Below, in pieces: positions 17,051 through 27,773 of a stretch of DNA of 64,000 bases. Both the position numbers and the translations under genes were made by a program. The stretch is from assembly GCA_023255735.1 (NCBI GenBank), contig JAGDVP010000012.1:231477-295476 (forward strand). Reading direction: 5' to 3'. This stretch comes from Halothiobacillus sp. Its GTDB lineage: Bacteria; Pseudomonadota; Gammaproteobacteria; Halothiobacillales; Halothiobacillaceae. The notes beneath the pieces are model-generated. The model ran no database searches. It was not told where the DNA came from and was given only the letters and a program-made list of their open reading frames with translations. Within the stretch, counting starts at the first letter, position 1. Each line of letters starts with the position of its first letter.

Positions 17051-17986
17051 ATGACAGTTCGTCATTTTCTCAGTTTATTGGATTACACCGAAACCGATTA
17101 TCGCCGCATTTTAGCTCGGGCGGCTGCGCTCAAGCAGGCTTATGCGGCGGGTATTCGCCCGGCTACGTTGCGCGCGCGTGTGCTGGGTATGATTTTCGAA
17201 AAAGCATCTACCCGCACCCGCCTATCGTTTGAAGCGGGCATGGCGCAATTGGGTGGCACGGCGATTTTTCTCTCCCCACGCGATACCCAATTGGGGCGGG
17301 GTGAGCCGATTGCCGATTCAGCGCGGGTGATGTCGCGCATGGTGGATGCGGTCATGATCCGCACCAAAGATCACGCGATGATCGAAGAATTTGCCGCGCA
17401 TTCGAAGGTGCCCGTCATTAATGCACTCACCGATCTTAACCACCCCTGCCAGTTATTAGCCGATGTGTTCGCTTTCGAGCAGAACCGGGGTTCCATCCAA
17501 GGTAAGCGGGTTGCTTGGATTGGTGATGGCTTTAATATGTGCCACTCGTACATCAATGCAGCCCAAGTATTTGATTTTGAGCTTGTGATTGCCACGCCGC
17601 CGGGCTACGAACCCGATGCGAAAATTGTCGCGGCGGCAGGCTCGCGTATTCGGCTGGTGCCCACGGCGTTGGAAGCGGCCAAAAATGCCGATTTATTGGT
17701 CACCGATGTCTGGGCCAGCATGGGGCAAGAAGATGAGCGCGAACGCAGGTTACGCGATTTCTCTGGCTTCACGATTAACCAGGCGGTTATGGAACAAGCA
17801 AATACCGATGCCTTGTTTATGCACTGCCTGCCTGCGCACCGGGGTGAAGAGGTGTCTGCCGAGGTGATGGATGGCGCTCAAAGTATCGTATGGGAAGAGG
17901 CAGAAGCGCGATTGCACACCCAAAAAGCTTTGCTTGAGTTTTTAATTTTGGGCGATGTTTCGGCTGATTTATCCAATCCGCATTAG
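17051..17986 (+). CDS. argF: Ornithine carbamoyltransferase (anabolic)
   Basis: 311 aa from the ATG at 17051; the open frame extends upstream to 16988, but the family starts near [11 protein letters not shown]. It makes citrulline from ornithine and carbamoyl phosphate. Signature segments are [12 protein letters not shown] (carbamoyl-phosphate loop), [18 protein letters not shown] and the catalytic [11 protein letters not shown]. It follows argD by 98 bp and lies 13 bp before argA. Confidence 0.95.
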   Translation: MTVRHFLSLLDYTETDYRRILARAAALKQAYAAGIRPATLRARVLGMIFEKASTRTRLSFEAGMAQLGGTAIFLSPRDTQLGRGEPIADSARVMSRMVDAVMIRTKDHAMIEEFAAHSKVPVINALTDLNHPCQLLADVFAFEQNRGSIQGKRVAWIGDGFNMCHSYINAAQVFDFELVIATPPGYEPDAKIVAAAGSRIRLVPTALEAAKNADLLVTDVWASMGQEDERERRLRDFSGFTINQAVMEQANTDALFMHCLPAHRGEEVSAEVMDGAQSIVWEEAEARLHTQKALLEFLILGDVSADLSNPH

Positions 17987-17999
17987 GAGGCAACGCGTC

Positions 18000-19322
18000 A
18001 TGGATGTGGCAAGCCCGTTATTAAGCTCCCAGCAAATTTTAGTGCAAGGTTTGCGCAATGCCGTGCCGTACATTCGCGAACATGATGGCAAAGTATTTGT
18101 GCTGGCCTTTGGCGGCGAGGCGCTTGATGCTCCGGAGCGCTTTTCGCAAGTGGTGCGGGATGTGGTGCTTCTGGCCGATCTGGGGGCTCGTCTCGTGCTG
18201 GTACCCGGCGCGCGCCCCCAGATAAATCGGCGCTTAACCCAAGCCGGCATGGCGCAAAAATTTCATCAAGGCCTGCGGATCACCGATTTTGACATGATTG
18301 ATCCGGTGACTGAGGCGGTCGGTGCGCTGCAGTTTGATCTCTTATCTTGGTTGTCGACCCGGTTAAGCATGTCCTCCGGTTCTGGTTTGGCTCAAAGGGT
18401 GCTCACGGGGAATTTTGTGACCGCCAAACCCATGGGGGTTATTGATGGGGTCGATTTGGGTTTTACCGGCTCGGTGCGGCGTGTCGATGTGGAGGGCATT
18501 CGCGATGCACTGGGCGATGGTTCAATCGTAGTGCAAAGTAACCTTGGGTTTTCACCGACGGGCGAGTTATATAATTTGCGCGCCGAAGAAGTGGCCGAAG
18601 CTTTGGCGGTGAGTTTGGGCGCTGATAAACTAATTTTTCTCACGGATCCCGTCGATAACTTGCCGAATGTTATGGCGCTCAATGACGTGCAAAATCTGCT
18701 CGATCATCCAGTTAGCCCGCTATCGGACGAATTTAGATTGCATTTAGAGAGTGCAATCCGCGCGTGTTCACGCGGCGTGGATCGGGTGCATTTAGTCGAT
18801 CGCGATGATGATGGTGCTTTATTGGTTGAGCTATTTACCCGCGATGGCAGCGGCACCCTCATCTCAAGCGAGCCATTTGAACAGATTCGCCCCGCGAGTT
18901 TAAATGACATTGGCGGCATCGTGGCATTAATTGAACCGCTTGAGCAAACCGGTGTTTTGGTGCGTCGCTCGCGCGAGCAGCTGGAATTAGAGCTCGATCG
19001 ATTCGTTGTGATTGAACGCGATGGCGATGTGATCGGTTGCGCCGCGCTGTACCCCTACCCCAAAGAATCAACGGCGGAGCTTGCCGCCCTCGTGGTGCAC
19101 CCCGCTTACCAACGTGGGGGGCGCGCAGGGCGCTTGCTGAGTTTTCTGGAATTGCGCGCCCGCGCCGCGCAATTGCGCTCAATATTTTTGTTATCCACAC
19201 AAACAATGGCTTTTTTTAAAGAAAAAGGCTTTATTGAGGAATCATTAACGCGCCTGCCCGCCGAACGCCAAGCGCTCTATAACTTCAAGCGCAATTCAAA
19301 AATATTTAAAAAATGCCTTTGA
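18000..19322 (+). CDS. argA: Amino-acid N-acetyltransferase (N-acetylglutamate synthase)
   Basis: 440 aa, close to E. coli ArgA (443 aa). The ATG at 18000 has a perfect AGGAGG 9 nt upstream, which decides the start over an in-frame reading from 17955. The N-terminal amino-acid-kinase domain (about 25-285) is the arginine-binding, non-kinase part. The C-terminal GNAT domain (about 295-440) carries the acetyl-CoA loop QRGGRAGRLL. It commits glutamate to arginine synthesis and is usually feedback-inhibited by arginine. Its stop overlaps the start of rsmJ. Confidence 0.93.
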   Translation: MDVASPLLSSQQILVQGLRNAVPYIREHDGKVFVLAFGGEALDAPERFSQVVRDVVLLADLGARLVLVPGARPQINRRLTQAGMAQKFHQGLRITDFDMIDPVTEAVGALQFDLLSWLSTRLSMSSGSGLAQRVLTGNFVTAKPMGVIDGVDLGFTGSVRRVDVEGIRDALGDGSIVVQSNLGFSPTGELYNLRAEEVAEALAVSLGADKLIFLTDPVDNLPNVMALNDVQNLLDHPVSPLSDEFRLHLESAIRACSRGVDRVHLVDRDDDGALLVELFTRDGSGTLISSEPFEQIRPASLNDIGGIVALIEPLEQTGVLVRRSREQLELELDRFVVIERDGDVIGCAALYPYPKESTAELAALVVHPAYQRGGRAGRLLSFLELRARAAQLRSIFLLSTQTMAFFKEKGFIEESLTRLPAERQALYNFKRNSKIFKKCL

Positions 19323-20173
19323 GCCCCCCTGTGGCAGAAAGCCACGCTCAGCCGGCGCACTGGCAGACTCAAGTTCAGCTCAACTTACCCAGCGGCGCGC
19401 CTTGTCCGGTGGAATTGGCCGCGGCTGCATTTGTTCGGCATTGGGGGGTGCGCGATGAACACACGCCGCATGCGCGACCAAGCCAAGATTGCTATCAACT
19501 CACCTATGCGATGGATGCTTGGCAATTATTTCCGCCCGTGCAGAGCGATGGCTTGGGCAAGCATCCGCTTTGGGTTGATTTTATTCATAATCCGAGATTT
19601 GCCCAAACGCTGTTACTGCGCGAACCTTTGGCAAAAGCCGCCGGCTTGCGCGCCAATCAGCGCCCCTTGGTGATTGATTTGACTGCGGGTTTAGGGCGAG
19701 ATGCCTGGGCGTTGGCCAGCACAGGCTGCCGTGTTATGGCGTTTGAGCGGCACCCACTGGTGCATTTTTTATTAAATGATGGTTTGGCGCGCGCGCGCGC
19801 GCATCCTAAAACGCGTGCTATTGCAGAGCGCATTACTCTTCACCTCGGCGATGCGCGTCAGCATGAGGGATCATTCATTGATCATAACAACGCCCTAACC
19901 GCCCCGATTTGGCTGCTGGATCCGATGTTTCCTGAACGCAGCAAATCGGCCTTAGTTAAAAAAGATATGCGGATTTTTCATCACCTCGTGGGTGAAGATT
20001 TCGATGCCGACGAGCTATTTAACTGGGCGAGAAGCAATCCCGGCTCGCGCTGGATCGTAAAACGTCCCCCTCAGGCGCCCACGCTTAATTTTGAGCCCCC
20101 GGCACTGGTGATAGAAAGTGGGCGGGTGCGATTTGATTGCTATTTGCCAATCTCGGTGCCTGCTCGCAACTGA
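19313..20173 (+). CDS. rsmJ: 16S rRNA (guanine-1516-N2)-methyltransferase
   Basis: 286 aa, longer than E. coli RsmJ (about 250 aa), with the extra residues at the N-terminus. The SAM-binding core VIDLTAGLGRDAW, the adjacent AFERHPLV, and WLLDPMFPERSKSA (the DPM(F/Y)P catalytic motif) identify RsmJ/YhiQ. It methylates G1516 of 16S rRNA. Its start overlaps the argA stop by 10 bp and has no clear ribosome-binding site, so translation is probably coupled to argA. Confidence 0.9.
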   Translation: MPLSPPVAESHAQPAHWQTQVQLNLPSGAPCPVELAAAAFVRHWGVRDEHTPHARPSQDCYQLTYAMDAWQLFPPVQSDGLGKHPLWVDFIHNPRFAQTLLLREPLAKAAGLRANQRPLVIDLTAGLGRDAWALASTGCRVMAFERHPLVHFLLNDGLARARAHPKTRAIAERITLHLGDARQHEGSFIDHNNALTAPIWLLDPMFPERSKSALVKKDMRIFHHLVGEDFDADELFNWARSNPGSRWIVKRPPQAPTLNFEPPALVIESGRVRFDCYLPISVPARN

Positions 20174-20305
20174 TTGCGGCGCAATGGGCACTTGGCGTCT
20201 TAAAACCCCTAAGTTAAGCCAAAAACTGTGCAGATTAGTCAATAGCCTTATCAAAATCCCACGCAAAGCCTTCATCAAATAAGCCGGCTGAGAAATTTAA
20301 GTTAA

Positions 20306-20333
20306 AAAAAACACCGCAGAGGCGGTGTTTTTG
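20306..20333. terminator. Bidirectional rho-independent terminator between rsmJ and the OmpA gene
   Basis: ACACCGC and GCGGTGT, extended by A/T tracts on both flanks, pair around a 4-nt loop. The two genes are convergent, and the structure has U-runs in both directions. Confidence 0.88.
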
Positions 20334-20374
20334 GTTCGACAAAGCGCGGGTTAGCGCGCTAATAAATCAGTTGA

Positions 20375-21019
20375 TTATTTGCCAACGCCTTCAGTAGTAA
20401 CAACTACGCGGCGATTTTGCGCACGGCCAGCCGCAGTTTTGTTGGTTGCAACGGGATCTGCTTCACCCATGCCAACGGTTTCAATTTTGTTTGCTGGAAT
20501 GTTGTGCGCAGTCAAGTACTTAGCGACTGTGTTCGCACGACGCTGTGACAAGCCGATGTTGTATTTCTCGGTGCCGATGCTATCGGTATAGCCGACGACT
20601 TTAATCTTAGCGATTGAGTTCATATCGCCCATTTCAGAAATTAACTTGTCCAGAGCTTGCTTGCCAGCAGGCTTCAAGTTGTACTTGTCGAAATCAAAAT
20701 AGGTGTCAGCCGTTAAGGTGACGGTTTTCATTTCAGGGGCTGGTGGTGCTTCAACTAAAGCAGGCGCAGGTGCCGCTTCTTTAGGTTTAGCCAGCATGTC
20801 GGGATCGCAGGCCATGATGGCGGTTTCTGGGGTGACTTTGCCCACACCGTTATGGACGCATTTGCCATAAGGGGTCATAACTGGGTTGCCAGCACTGTCA
20901 AAAACATAGGGCGACAAAGGCAGGTCACCGAATTTTTTGTCGGCGCCAGAAGCGAAAGCCGTGCTAGACATTGCGACAGCAGCAATGACGCTCGCGGCAA
21001 CTACGGTAAATTTATTCAT
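20375..21019 (-). CDS. OmpA-family peptidoglycan-binding outer membrane protein
   Basis: 214 aa. A signal peptide (1-23, ending AFA) is followed by a short N-terminal region with two cysteines and a proline/alanine linker (about 80-95). The OmpA C-terminal domain (about 100-210) has YFDFDKYNL, the GYTDSIG aspartate and NIGLSQRRANTV, the residues that hold diaminopimelate of peptidoglycan. There is no transmembrane beta-barrel and no lipobox. AGGAGA precedes the ATG. The role is probably envelope anchoring; the partner is unknown. Confidence 0.85.
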   Translation of the reverse strand: MNKFTVVAASVIAAVAMSSTAFASGADKKFGDLPLSPYVFDSAGNPVMTPYGKCVHNGVGKVTPETAIMACDPDMLAKPKEAAPAPALVEAPPAPEMKTVTLTADTYFDFDKYNLKPAGKQALDKLISEMGDMNSIAKIKVVGYTDSIGTEKYNIGLSQRRANTVAKYLTAHNIPANKIETVGMGEADPVATNKTAAGRAQNRRVVVTTEGVGK

Positions 21020-21589
21020 CTGTAAGGTCTCCTTTCTCTAAAATGGACTCATGAGAATGTTAAGCATGATGCGCCAACTATTATGCCCGATTCAAGAACG
21101 AATAGTAGCGGTTGGCGGCTATTAAGCGCAAACAGCGTGTTGAGTTTTTGTCTGGTGTCGCTCAAATGGGCGGTTTTGTCGTGATTATTCAGGAGGTGTT
21201 CGCCCAATTTGGGTGTGCTGATGGAGTATATTTGGCGCTAAAATTTTTTTAAGTATCTGAATTTTATTAAAAAAACTCAAAGCACGGATAAAGCTTTGCC
21301 TTCGGGTTCTGTGGATGCTGGGTTTGTTGTCTTGTAGCAACAAGCGTGGCAATTGCGATACGCACAATGTTTCATGCGGGTGCAGTGGTTGAGCGCGGCT
21401 TGGTGTTTCATCGACCTGCACCCCATAGGCCGGATGGCTTTAGCGGGTATCTATACCGTTTGAACCGCTCTTGGCGTGCGTACTTGTTATCTTGTGGTAA
21501 ACTTTGCGCTCTTTTTTCTTGGTGTACATCCAAGCATGTCGATGCCCTCAATCCGGATTGAGCGGTGTGTGGAATCTTAAGGATTAATA
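21020..21589. other. 570-bp intergenic region between the divergent ompA-like and gyrA genes
   Basis: No convincing gene: the short open frames here lack ribosome-binding sites and family features. An AT-rich block (about 21235-21290) lies in the middle and may be an upstream promoter element or IHF-type site. The only promoter element I can point to for gyrA is the extended -10 near 21495. Confidence 0.5.
21495..21503 (+). promoter_or_regulatory. Candidate extended -10 element of gyrA
   Basis: TGG followed directly by TAAACT (21498-21503) fits an extended -10 element, giving a start near 21510 and an 80-nt leader. No good -35 hexamer lies at standard spacing. This is inference from sequence alone. 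Confidence 0.3.
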
Positions 21590-24235
21590 ATGTCTGAATT
21601 TGCGCAAGAGGTGTTTAAGGTCAATCTCGAAGATGAGATGCGCCGTTCATATCTTGATTATGCGATGAGTGTGATTGTCGGGCGGGCACTGCCCGATGCC
21701 CGCGATGGTTTAAAGCCCGTGCACCGTCGCGTGCTGTATGCCATGCGTGATCTGGGTAACGATTGGAATAAGCCCTATAAAAAATCGGCACGTGTTGTGG
21801 GTGATGTGATTGGTAAATATCACCCGCATGGCGATACGGCGGTTTATGACGCTTTGGTTCGAATGGCGCAAAACTTTTCGATGCGCTACATGCTGATTGA
21901 TGGCCAGGGTAACTTTGGTTCCGTCGATGGTGATGCGCCTGCGGCGATGCGGTATACCGAAGTGCGGATGGCCAAGATTGCGCACGAGCTTCAGGCGGAT
22001 CTGGAAAAAGAAACGGTTGATTTTGTAGAAAACTACGACGGATCTGAGCGCGAACCGGCGGTTTTTCCTGCCCGGTATCCTAATTTGTTGGTCAATGGTT
22101 CATCGGGAATTGCCGTGGGGATGGCCACGAATATTCCTCCGCATAATCTGAATGAGATTTTAAATGCCACCATCGCCTTGATTGACGATGCCAACCTTGA
22201 CGATGAAACCTTGCTCGGTTTTGTACCCGGCCCTGATTTCCCCACGGCGGGCATTATTAATGGGGCGGCGGGTATTCGTGAGGCGTATCTCACGGGTCGC
22301 GGGCGGGTTGTGATGCGGGCGCGCACGCATTTTGAGGAAGATGAACGCGCGAGCAAAGCCATTATCATCGTGACGGAATTACCGTATCAGGTAAATAAAG
22401 CGCGGTTAATTGAGCGAATCGCTGAGCTGGTTCGTGAGAAAAAAATTGAAGGCATCACCGAGTTGCGTGATGAGTCTGATAAAGATGGCATGCGGATTGT
22501 GATTGAATTGCGGCGCGGTGAATTACCGGACGTGATGCTTAATAATTTATATCAGCAAACCCAAATGCAGAGCGTGTTCGGCATTAATATGGTGGCCATT
22601 GTGGATGGCCAGCCGCGCACCTTAGGTTTGCGTGAGATTTTGACGGTATTTTTGCGTCATCGGCGTGAAGTGGTGACGCGGCGTACCATTTTTGACTTGC
22701 GCAAAGCGCGTGAGCGGGCGCACATCTTAGAAGGCTTGGCGGTAGCACTGGCAAATATCGACGCCATGATTGCGCTGATTAAAGCCGCGCCCACCTCAGT
22801 TGAAGCGCGCACAGCATTAATGGCGCAAGATTGGGATTCAGGACTGGTGCGCACCTTGCTTGAGCGTGCGGATGCCAAGGCCTCGCGCCCTGAGACCTTG
22901 CCCGCCGAATTTGGCATGCAGCAAGATGCCACCACGTATCGGTTGTCAACCGAGCAGGCGCAAGCCATTTTAGAGATGCGTTTGAACCGTTTAACGGGGC
23001 TTGAGCAGGATAAAATTATCGATGAGTATCGGGGCTTGCTCGATAAAATTATTGATTTATTGGATATTTTGCGCTCCGAAACCCGCTTAATGCAGGTGAT
23101 TCGCGATGAATTGACCGCGATGCTTGATGAATACGGCGATACGCGGCGCACGGAAATTGTGTTTGATTACGAAGATTTGTCGATTGAAGATTTAATCGCC
23201 GAAGAAGACCGCGTTGTGACGTTATCTCGCGAAGGGTATATCAAAACGCAATCTTTAGGCGAGTATCAAAGTCAGCGCCGAGGTGGCCGGGGCAAATCGT
23301 CCACGCGGATGAAAGATGAAGATGTGATCGAGCAACTGCTGGTGGCCAGCACGCATGCTTGGGCATTAATGTTTACGAATTTGGGGCGGGTTTATTGGCG
23401 CAAAGTGTATCAGTTGCCCCAAGGCGCGCGCGGTGCTCGGGGTCGCCCGATCGTGAATATTCTGCCATTGCAGGAAGGCGAGCGCGTGAATGCCTTACTG
23501 CCGGTGCGCCATTTTGTTGATGATCACTTTATTTTCTTTGCAACTGCCACCGGGCAAGTGAAAAAAACCCCATTGAATGATTTTTCACGGCCAAGACAAG
23601 CCGGTATTATTGCAATCGATTTGCGCGATGATGATCGCTTGGTGGGCGCCGTGCTCACGGATGGCAAAAAAGAACTCATGTTATTCAGTGACGCGGGTAA
23701 ATCGATTCGGTTCGCGGAAGAAGATGTTCGGTCGATGGGACGCACAGCGGGCGGTGTTCGCGGGATTCGCATTGATGACGCGCAAAAAGTTGTATCTTTA
23801 ATTGTGGTCGGTGCAGGCCAAGTGCTTACCGCTACCGAGCATGGCTACGGCAAGCGCACGCCGATTGATGATTTCCCCTTGCAAGGCCGCGGGGGGCAGG
23901 GCGTGATTGCCATCCAAACGAGTGAACGCAATGGCCATTTGGTCGGCGCAGCGTTGGTGCAGGATGATGATGAGGTCATTCTTATCTCCGATGCGGGCAC
24001 CTTGGTGCGAACTGAAATTAGCCAAATCTCATCGGTGTCACGCAATACGCAAGGCGTGATTTTGATTCGTTTGGGTGATAACGAAAAATTGGTGCAATTG
24101 GCCGCGGTTACGGCGGTTGAAGGGTTGGATGCACCAGAGTTAAAAGGATCGGATGCGGCATGGTCTGATGCGATGCCGCCAGTTGAGGATGTGTTGCCGC
24201 AGGATGATGATGCCGCCACGCCCGATTCGGTGTGA
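21590..24235 (+). CDS. gyrA: DNA gyrase subunit A
   Basis: 881 aa, close to E. coli GyrA (875). N-terminal numbering matches E. coli exactly: catalytic Y122 (AAMRYTE), D87, and T83 where E. coli has serine. The GyrA box QRRGGRGK near residue 563, which separates GyrA from ParC, is present, followed by the DNA-wrapping beta-pinwheel and an acidic tail. T83 is the natural residue in several gammaproteobacteria and is not by itself a resistance change. It opens the gyrA-serC-serA-pheA series. Confidence 0.97.
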   Translation: MSEFAQEVFKVNLEDEMRRSYLDYAMSVIVGRALPDARDGLKPVHRRVLYAMRDLGNDWNKPYKKSARVVGDVIGKYHPHGDTAVYDALVRMAQNFSMRYMLIDGQGNFGSVDGDAPAAMRYTEVRMAKIAHELQADLEKETVDFVENYDGSEREPAVFPARYPNLLVNGSSGIAVGMATNIPPHNLNEILNATIALIDDANLDDETLLGFVPGPDFPTAGIINGAAGIREAYLTGRGRVVMRARTHFEEDERASKAIIIVTELPYQVNKARLIERIAELVREKKIEGITELRDESDKDGMRIVIELRRGELPDVMLNNLYQQTQMQSVFGINMVAIVDGQPRTLGLREILTVFLRHRREVVTRRTIFDLRKARERAHILEGLAVALANIDAMIALIKAAPTSVEARTALMAQDWDSGLVRTLLERADAKASRPETLPAEFGMQQDATTYRLSTEQAQAILEMRLNRLTGLEQDKIIDEYRGLLDKIIDLLDILRSETRLMQVIRDELTAMLDEYGDTRRTEIVFDYEDLSIEDLIAEEDRVVTLSREGYIKTQSLGEYQSQRRGGRGKSSTRMKDEDVIEQLLVASTHAWALMFTNLGRVYWRKVYQLPQGARGARGRPIVNILPLQEGERVNALLPVRHFVDDHFIFFATATGQVKKTPLNDFSRPRQAGIIAIDLRDDDRLVGAVLTDGKKELMLFSDAGKSIRFAEEDVRSMGRTAGGVRGIRIDDAQKVVSLIVVGAGQVLTATEHGYGKRTPIDDFPLQGRGGQGVIAIQTSERNGHLVGAALVQDDDEVILISDAGTLVRTEISQISSVSRNTQGVILIRLGDNEKLVQLAAVTAVEGLDAPELKGSDAAWSDAMPPVEDVLPQDDDAATPDSV

Positions 24236-24295
24236 GCGCGAAGGTTTTAAGCTTTTTATTTAACCGTTTGTTTTGAATAGAGATCGGGAGTGAAC

Positions 24296-25384
24296 ATGGC
24301 GCGTGTATTTAATTTTGGCGCGGGACCCGCGGTATTGCCTGAAGATGTGTTGGCGCGGGCGCGGGATGAAATGCTCGATTGCGATAGCACGGGCATGTCG
24401 GTGATGGAAATGAGTCATCGCGGCAAGAAATTTGTCGCAATTGCCGAAAAAGCAGAAGCTGATTTGCGCACACTCATGGCAATTCCTGAAAATTATAAGG
24501 TATTGTTTTTGCAGGGCGGTGCCTCGGCGCAGTTCGCGATGATCCCGATGAATCTCAAAGCGCTGGGCGATGGTTCGGCCGACTATTTAAATACTGGCCA
24601 CTGGTCTGAAAAAGCCGTGGCAGAAGCCAAACGGTTTATGAAAGTCAATGTGGTTGCCGATACCAAATCGAGCAAATACACCGTGCTGCCCGCGGCTCAT
24701 GAGCTCACATTCAACCCCAACGCCGCTTACGCTCATTACACACCGAACGAAACGATCGCGGGTGTTGAATTTGGTTATGTGCCCGATACGGGGGCGGTGC
24801 CCTTGGTGGCGGATATGTCATCGACTATTTTGTCACGTCCGGTGGATGTGTCGAAATTTGGCATTATCTACGCCGGCGCCCAGAAGAATATTGGGCCGGC
24901 GGGTTTAACCATTGCCATTGTGCGTGACGATTTAATCGGTCATGCGGGCAAGGACGTGCCCGTCATGTTCGATTACAAAATCCACAGCGACAACGGCTCT
25001 ATGTACAACACGCCGCCCACCTACGCTTGGTATATCGCAGGCTTGGTATTTGAACGTTTGCTTGCGCACGGTGGAATTTCGGCCATGGCAAAAATCAACG
25101 AGCGCAAGGCGGCCAAACTCTATGCCGCCATCGATCAAAGTCAGGGTTTTTACCGCAATCCGGTCGCGGTTAATGCCCGTTCATGGATGAATGTGCCGTT
25201 TATTTTGAAAGATGAAGCGCTCGATAAACCGTTCCTTGCCGAGTCTGAAAAAGCGGGCTTATCCGCTTTGGCCGGCCATCGTTCGGTCGGTGGCATGCGC
25301 GCCAGTATTTATAATGCGATGCCTGAGGCCGGGGTTGATGCCTTGATCGCCTTTATGCACGATTTCGCCCAGCGTCACGGTTAA
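24296..25384 (+). CDS. serC: Phosphoserine aminotransferase
   Basis: 362 aa from the ATG at 24296 with GGGAG 5-6 nt upstream; the GTG six bases earlier is less likely. The length equals E. coli SerC. It makes phosphoserine from 3-phosphohydroxypyruvate and serves pyridoxal phosphate synthesis. Visible are FNFGAGPAVLPEDVL, the GGASAQF phosphate loop and the PLP lysine in YAGAQKNIGPAG. It lies 60 bp after gyrA. Confidence 0.96.
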   Translation: MARVFNFGAGPAVLPEDVLARARDEMLDCDSTGMSVMEMSHRGKKFVAIAEKAEADLRTLMAIPENYKVLFLQGGASAQFAMIPMNLKALGDGSADYLNTGHWSEKAVAEAKRFMKVNVVADTKSSKYTVLPAAHELTFNPNAAYAHYTPNETIAGVEFGYVPDTGAVPLVADMSSTILSRPVDVSKFGIIYAGAQKNIGPAGLTIAIVRDDLIGHAGKDVPVMFDYKIHSDNGSMYNTPPTYAWYIAGLVFERLLAHGGISAMAKINERKAAKLYAAIDQSQGFYRNPVAVNARSWMNVPFILKDEALDKPFLAESEKAGLSALAGHRSVGGMRASIYNAMPEAGVDALIAFMHDFAQRHG

Positions 25385-25405
25385 TATTTTTTAAGAGGCT
25401 CAATT

Positions 25406-26569
25406 ATGTTCAAGATTCATACTCTGAATGCGATTTCTAATAAAGGCACTGATCGCTTGCCTGCCGATAAATACACCGTAGGTGCGCCCATCGATACGGC
25501 TGATGCGATTTTAGTGCGCTCAGCCAAAATGCACGACATGACCTTGCCCGCCTCGGTGTTGGCGATTGGCCGCGCGGGCGCCGGTGTGAACAACATTCCT
25601 GTCGAAAAAATGAGCGAGCAGGGCGTGGTGGTGTTCAATGCGCCCGGTGCCAATGCCAATGCGGTCAAAGAGCTGGTCATGGCAGGCATGCTGATGTCCA
25701 TTCGTAACCTTGGCGCAGCTTGGGATTTTGCCCGTGGCCTCTCTGGTACGGATGAAGAAATTCACAAAGCGGTTGAAGCGGGCAAAAAAGATTTCGTGGG
25801 CTTTGAGTTACCGGGGCGCACTTTGGGTGTGATCGGTTTGGGTGCCATTGGCGTGCGTGTTGCCAATGCGGCCAAAGCATTAGGCATGCGCGTGATTGGA
25901 TTTGATCCGGGCATCAGCATTGAGCGTGCATGGGAATTATCTCCAGAAGTGCATCAAGCGAGTAGCGTCGATGAAGTGCTGGCCAAGGCGGATTTTGTAA
26001 GCTTCCACGTGCCTTTGATTGACGCGACGCGCCACCTCGTTAATGCTGAGCGCTTAGCCTTTATGAAAGAAAACGTCGTGGTGCTGAACTTTGCCCGTGA
26101 AGGCATTGTGGATGAAGCCGCTATGGTGGCCGCTTTGGATGCAGGTAAAGCGCATGCGTATGTCTCTGATTTCCCAAGTAATTTAACTAAAAACCATCCC
26201 CGCTGCTTGACGTTCCCTCATTTGGGCGCATCAACCGGCGAGGCAGAAGATAACTGCGCGATTATGGTGGCCGATCAAATCAAAGATTATCTTGAAAATG
26301 GCAATATCCGTAATTCGGTGAACTTCCCCGAAGTGCGCATGGCGCGCTCTGGCGTGCAACGTTTGGCCATTGCCAATCGTAATATGCCGGATATGGTCGG
26401 CCAAATTTCGCACATTTTGGGTCAATCGAATGTGAATATTGAGCGTTTGATGAATGAATCACGCAAGCAGCTGGCCTACACCTTGATTGATGTCGATTCG
26501 GCTGTGAGCGCGCAAACCTTGGCCGCCTTGCGCGGAATCAACGGTATTTTGCGCATCCGCGTTCTGTAA
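25406..26569 (+). CDS. serA: D-3-phosphoglycerate dehydrogenase, short form with ACT domain
   Basis: 387 aa. The NAD-binding fold carries GVIGLGAIGVRVA; the catalytic residues lie in FAREGIVDE (arginine, glutamate) and the histidine in FPHLGASTGEAEDN. A C-terminal ACT domain (about 320-387) probably senses serine. It oxidises 3-phosphoglycerate to 3-phosphohydroxypyruvate, the substrate of SerC, 21 bp upstream. The short length separates it from the about 530-aa long form. Its place between serC and pheA makes the serine steps part of the aromatic cluster. Confidence 0.93.
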   Translation: MFKIHTLNAISNKGTDRLPADKYTVGAPIDTADAILVRSAKMHDMTLPASVLAIGRAGAGVNNIPVEKMSEQGVVVFNAPGANANAVKELVMAGMLMSIRNLGAAWDFARGLSGTDEEIHKAVEAGKKDFVGFELPGRTLGVIGLGAIGVRVANAAKALGMRVIGFDPGISIERAWELSPEVHQASSVDEVLAKADFVSFHVPLIDATRHLVNAERLAFMKENVVVLNFAREGIVDEAAMVAALDAGKAHAYVSDFPSNLTKNHPRCLTFPHLGASTGEAEDNCAIMVADQIKDYLENGNIRNSVNFPEVRMARSGVQRLAIANRNMPDMVGQISHILGQSNVNIERLMNESRKQLAYTLIDVDSAVSAQTLAALRGINGILRIRVL

Positions 26570-26579
26570 GGATCGCGCA

Positions 26580-27755
26580 ATGACTGATTCTGCGGATGCG
26601 GCAGGTGGCGGGCAAGATAGCCCGCCGCCCGGCACACTGGCTGAAGTCCGCCAACAAATTGATGCGCTTGACACCGAGCTTATAACGCTGGTGTCAAAAC
26701 GTGCGCGCTTGGCGATGCGCGTCGCACAAATTAAAACCGCCAACCATGAGCCGCTATCCTCGTTTTATCGCCCCGAGCGCGAGGCTCAGGTATTAGCGCG
26801 TGTGCGTGAAAAAAACCCAGGCCCGCTCCCCGATGACACCATCGCTTGGTTGTTTCGGGAAATCATGTCCGCCTGCTTGGCTCTAGAGCAACCGCTCAAT
26901 GTGGCTTGCCTTGGGCCCTCGGGCACATTCTCGCAGCAAGCCGCCTTGCAAGCCTTTGGTCATGGGGCGCAATTGGTGCTTGAGCCGGGCATTCCTGAAG
27001 TGTTTCGAGCCGTGGCAGCAGGGTCTGTGGATTTTGGTGTTGTGCCGGTTGAAAACTCAACGGAGGGCAGCGTATCGCAAACCTTAGATGCGCTGGCTTT
27101 CGGTTCGGCCACCAGCGCTTGGGCGGCGGGCGATGTGCAAATCTGTGGCGAGCTCTCGCTTAAAATTAATCAACAATTACTGGCTCGCGCCGATGCGGCA
27201 GGCTTGCCGCCTTCACTCATTGTTTCGCATGCGCAATCGTTGGCGCAATGTCGGGAATGGCTAGATGGGCATTATCCCGGCATTGAGCGAATGGCCGTAC
27301 AAAGCAATGGCGAGGCGGCACGATTGGCCGCTGCGTCACCTGAGGTATTTGCGATTGGTCCCTTGCTTGCGGCATCGCTGCACGGCTTGCAAGTGGTGGC
27401 TGCGAATATTCAAGATAGCGTGTTTAATACCACCCGCTTTGTGGTGATTGGTCGGGATGCGGTGCCAGCATCGGGCTTGGATAAAACCTCCTTGGTTTTG
27501 TCGGTTAACAATGAACCGGGTGCCTTGGCGCGGCTGTTAGCGCCCTTGGCGGATTTTGGCATTGATGTCACCCGGGTTGAATCGCGCCCTGCGCGTGATC
27601 GGGCGTGGGATTATGTTTTTTTTATTGATTTTGAAGGCCATCAAACCGATGAGCGTGTGCAAAAAGCCCTATCGCGTATGCGACCGTTTTGTGGGTCGTT
27701 GCGTGTTTTGGGCTCCTACCCGCGCGCCCTCGTCTCTGAAGCCTCTTCACTTTAA
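26580..27755 (+). CDS. pheA: Bifunctional chorismate mutase/prephenate dehydratase
   Basis: 391 aa (E. coli PheA 386). An AroQ-type chorismate mutase helix (about 20-105; VRQQIDALDTEL) precedes a prephenate dehydratase domain (about 107-290; GPSGTFSQ, VPVENSTEG, NTTRF). The ACT regulatory domain (about 300-385) has GALA and ESRP, the phenylalanine-binding motifs, so feedback by phenylalanine is expected. It starts 10 bp after serA. It leads chorismate to phenylpyruvate. Confidence 0.95.
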   Translation: MTDSADAAGGGQDSPPPGTLAEVRQQIDALDTELITLVSKRARLAMRVAQIKTANHEPLSSFYRPEREAQVLARVREKNPGPLPDDTIAWLFREIMSACLALEQPLNVACLGPSGTFSQQAALQAFGHGAQLVLEPGIPEVFRAVAAGSVDFGVVPVENSTEGSVSQTLDALAFGSATSAWAAGDVQICGELSLKINQQLLARADAAGLPPSLIVSHAQSLAQCREWLDGHYPGIERMAVQSNGEAARLAAASPEVFAIGPLLAASLHGLQVVAANIQDSVFNTTRFVVIGRDAVPASGLDKTSLVLSVNNEPGALARLLAPLADFGIDVTRVESRPARDRAWDYVFFIDFEGHQTDERVQKALSRMRPFCGSLRVLGSYPRALVSEASSL

Positions 27756-27773
27756 GATTTAAGGTAAACACGC

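Noticed and set aside
19191-19199. Perfect DnaA box TTATCCACA (another, inverted, at 15055-15063)
   Set aside because: Single boxes inside argA and ubiG coding sequence, far apart, with no AT-rich unwinding region or other origin features.
21185-21561. Short open frames upstream of gyrA on both strands
   Set aside because: No Shine-Dalgarno sequence, no family resemblance; they overlap each other in a promoter-rich gap.
21836-21838. Threonine at GyrA position 83 as a quinolone-resistance change
   Set aside because: Threonine is the wild-type residue here in several gammaproteobacteria; sequence alone gives no evidence of resistance.
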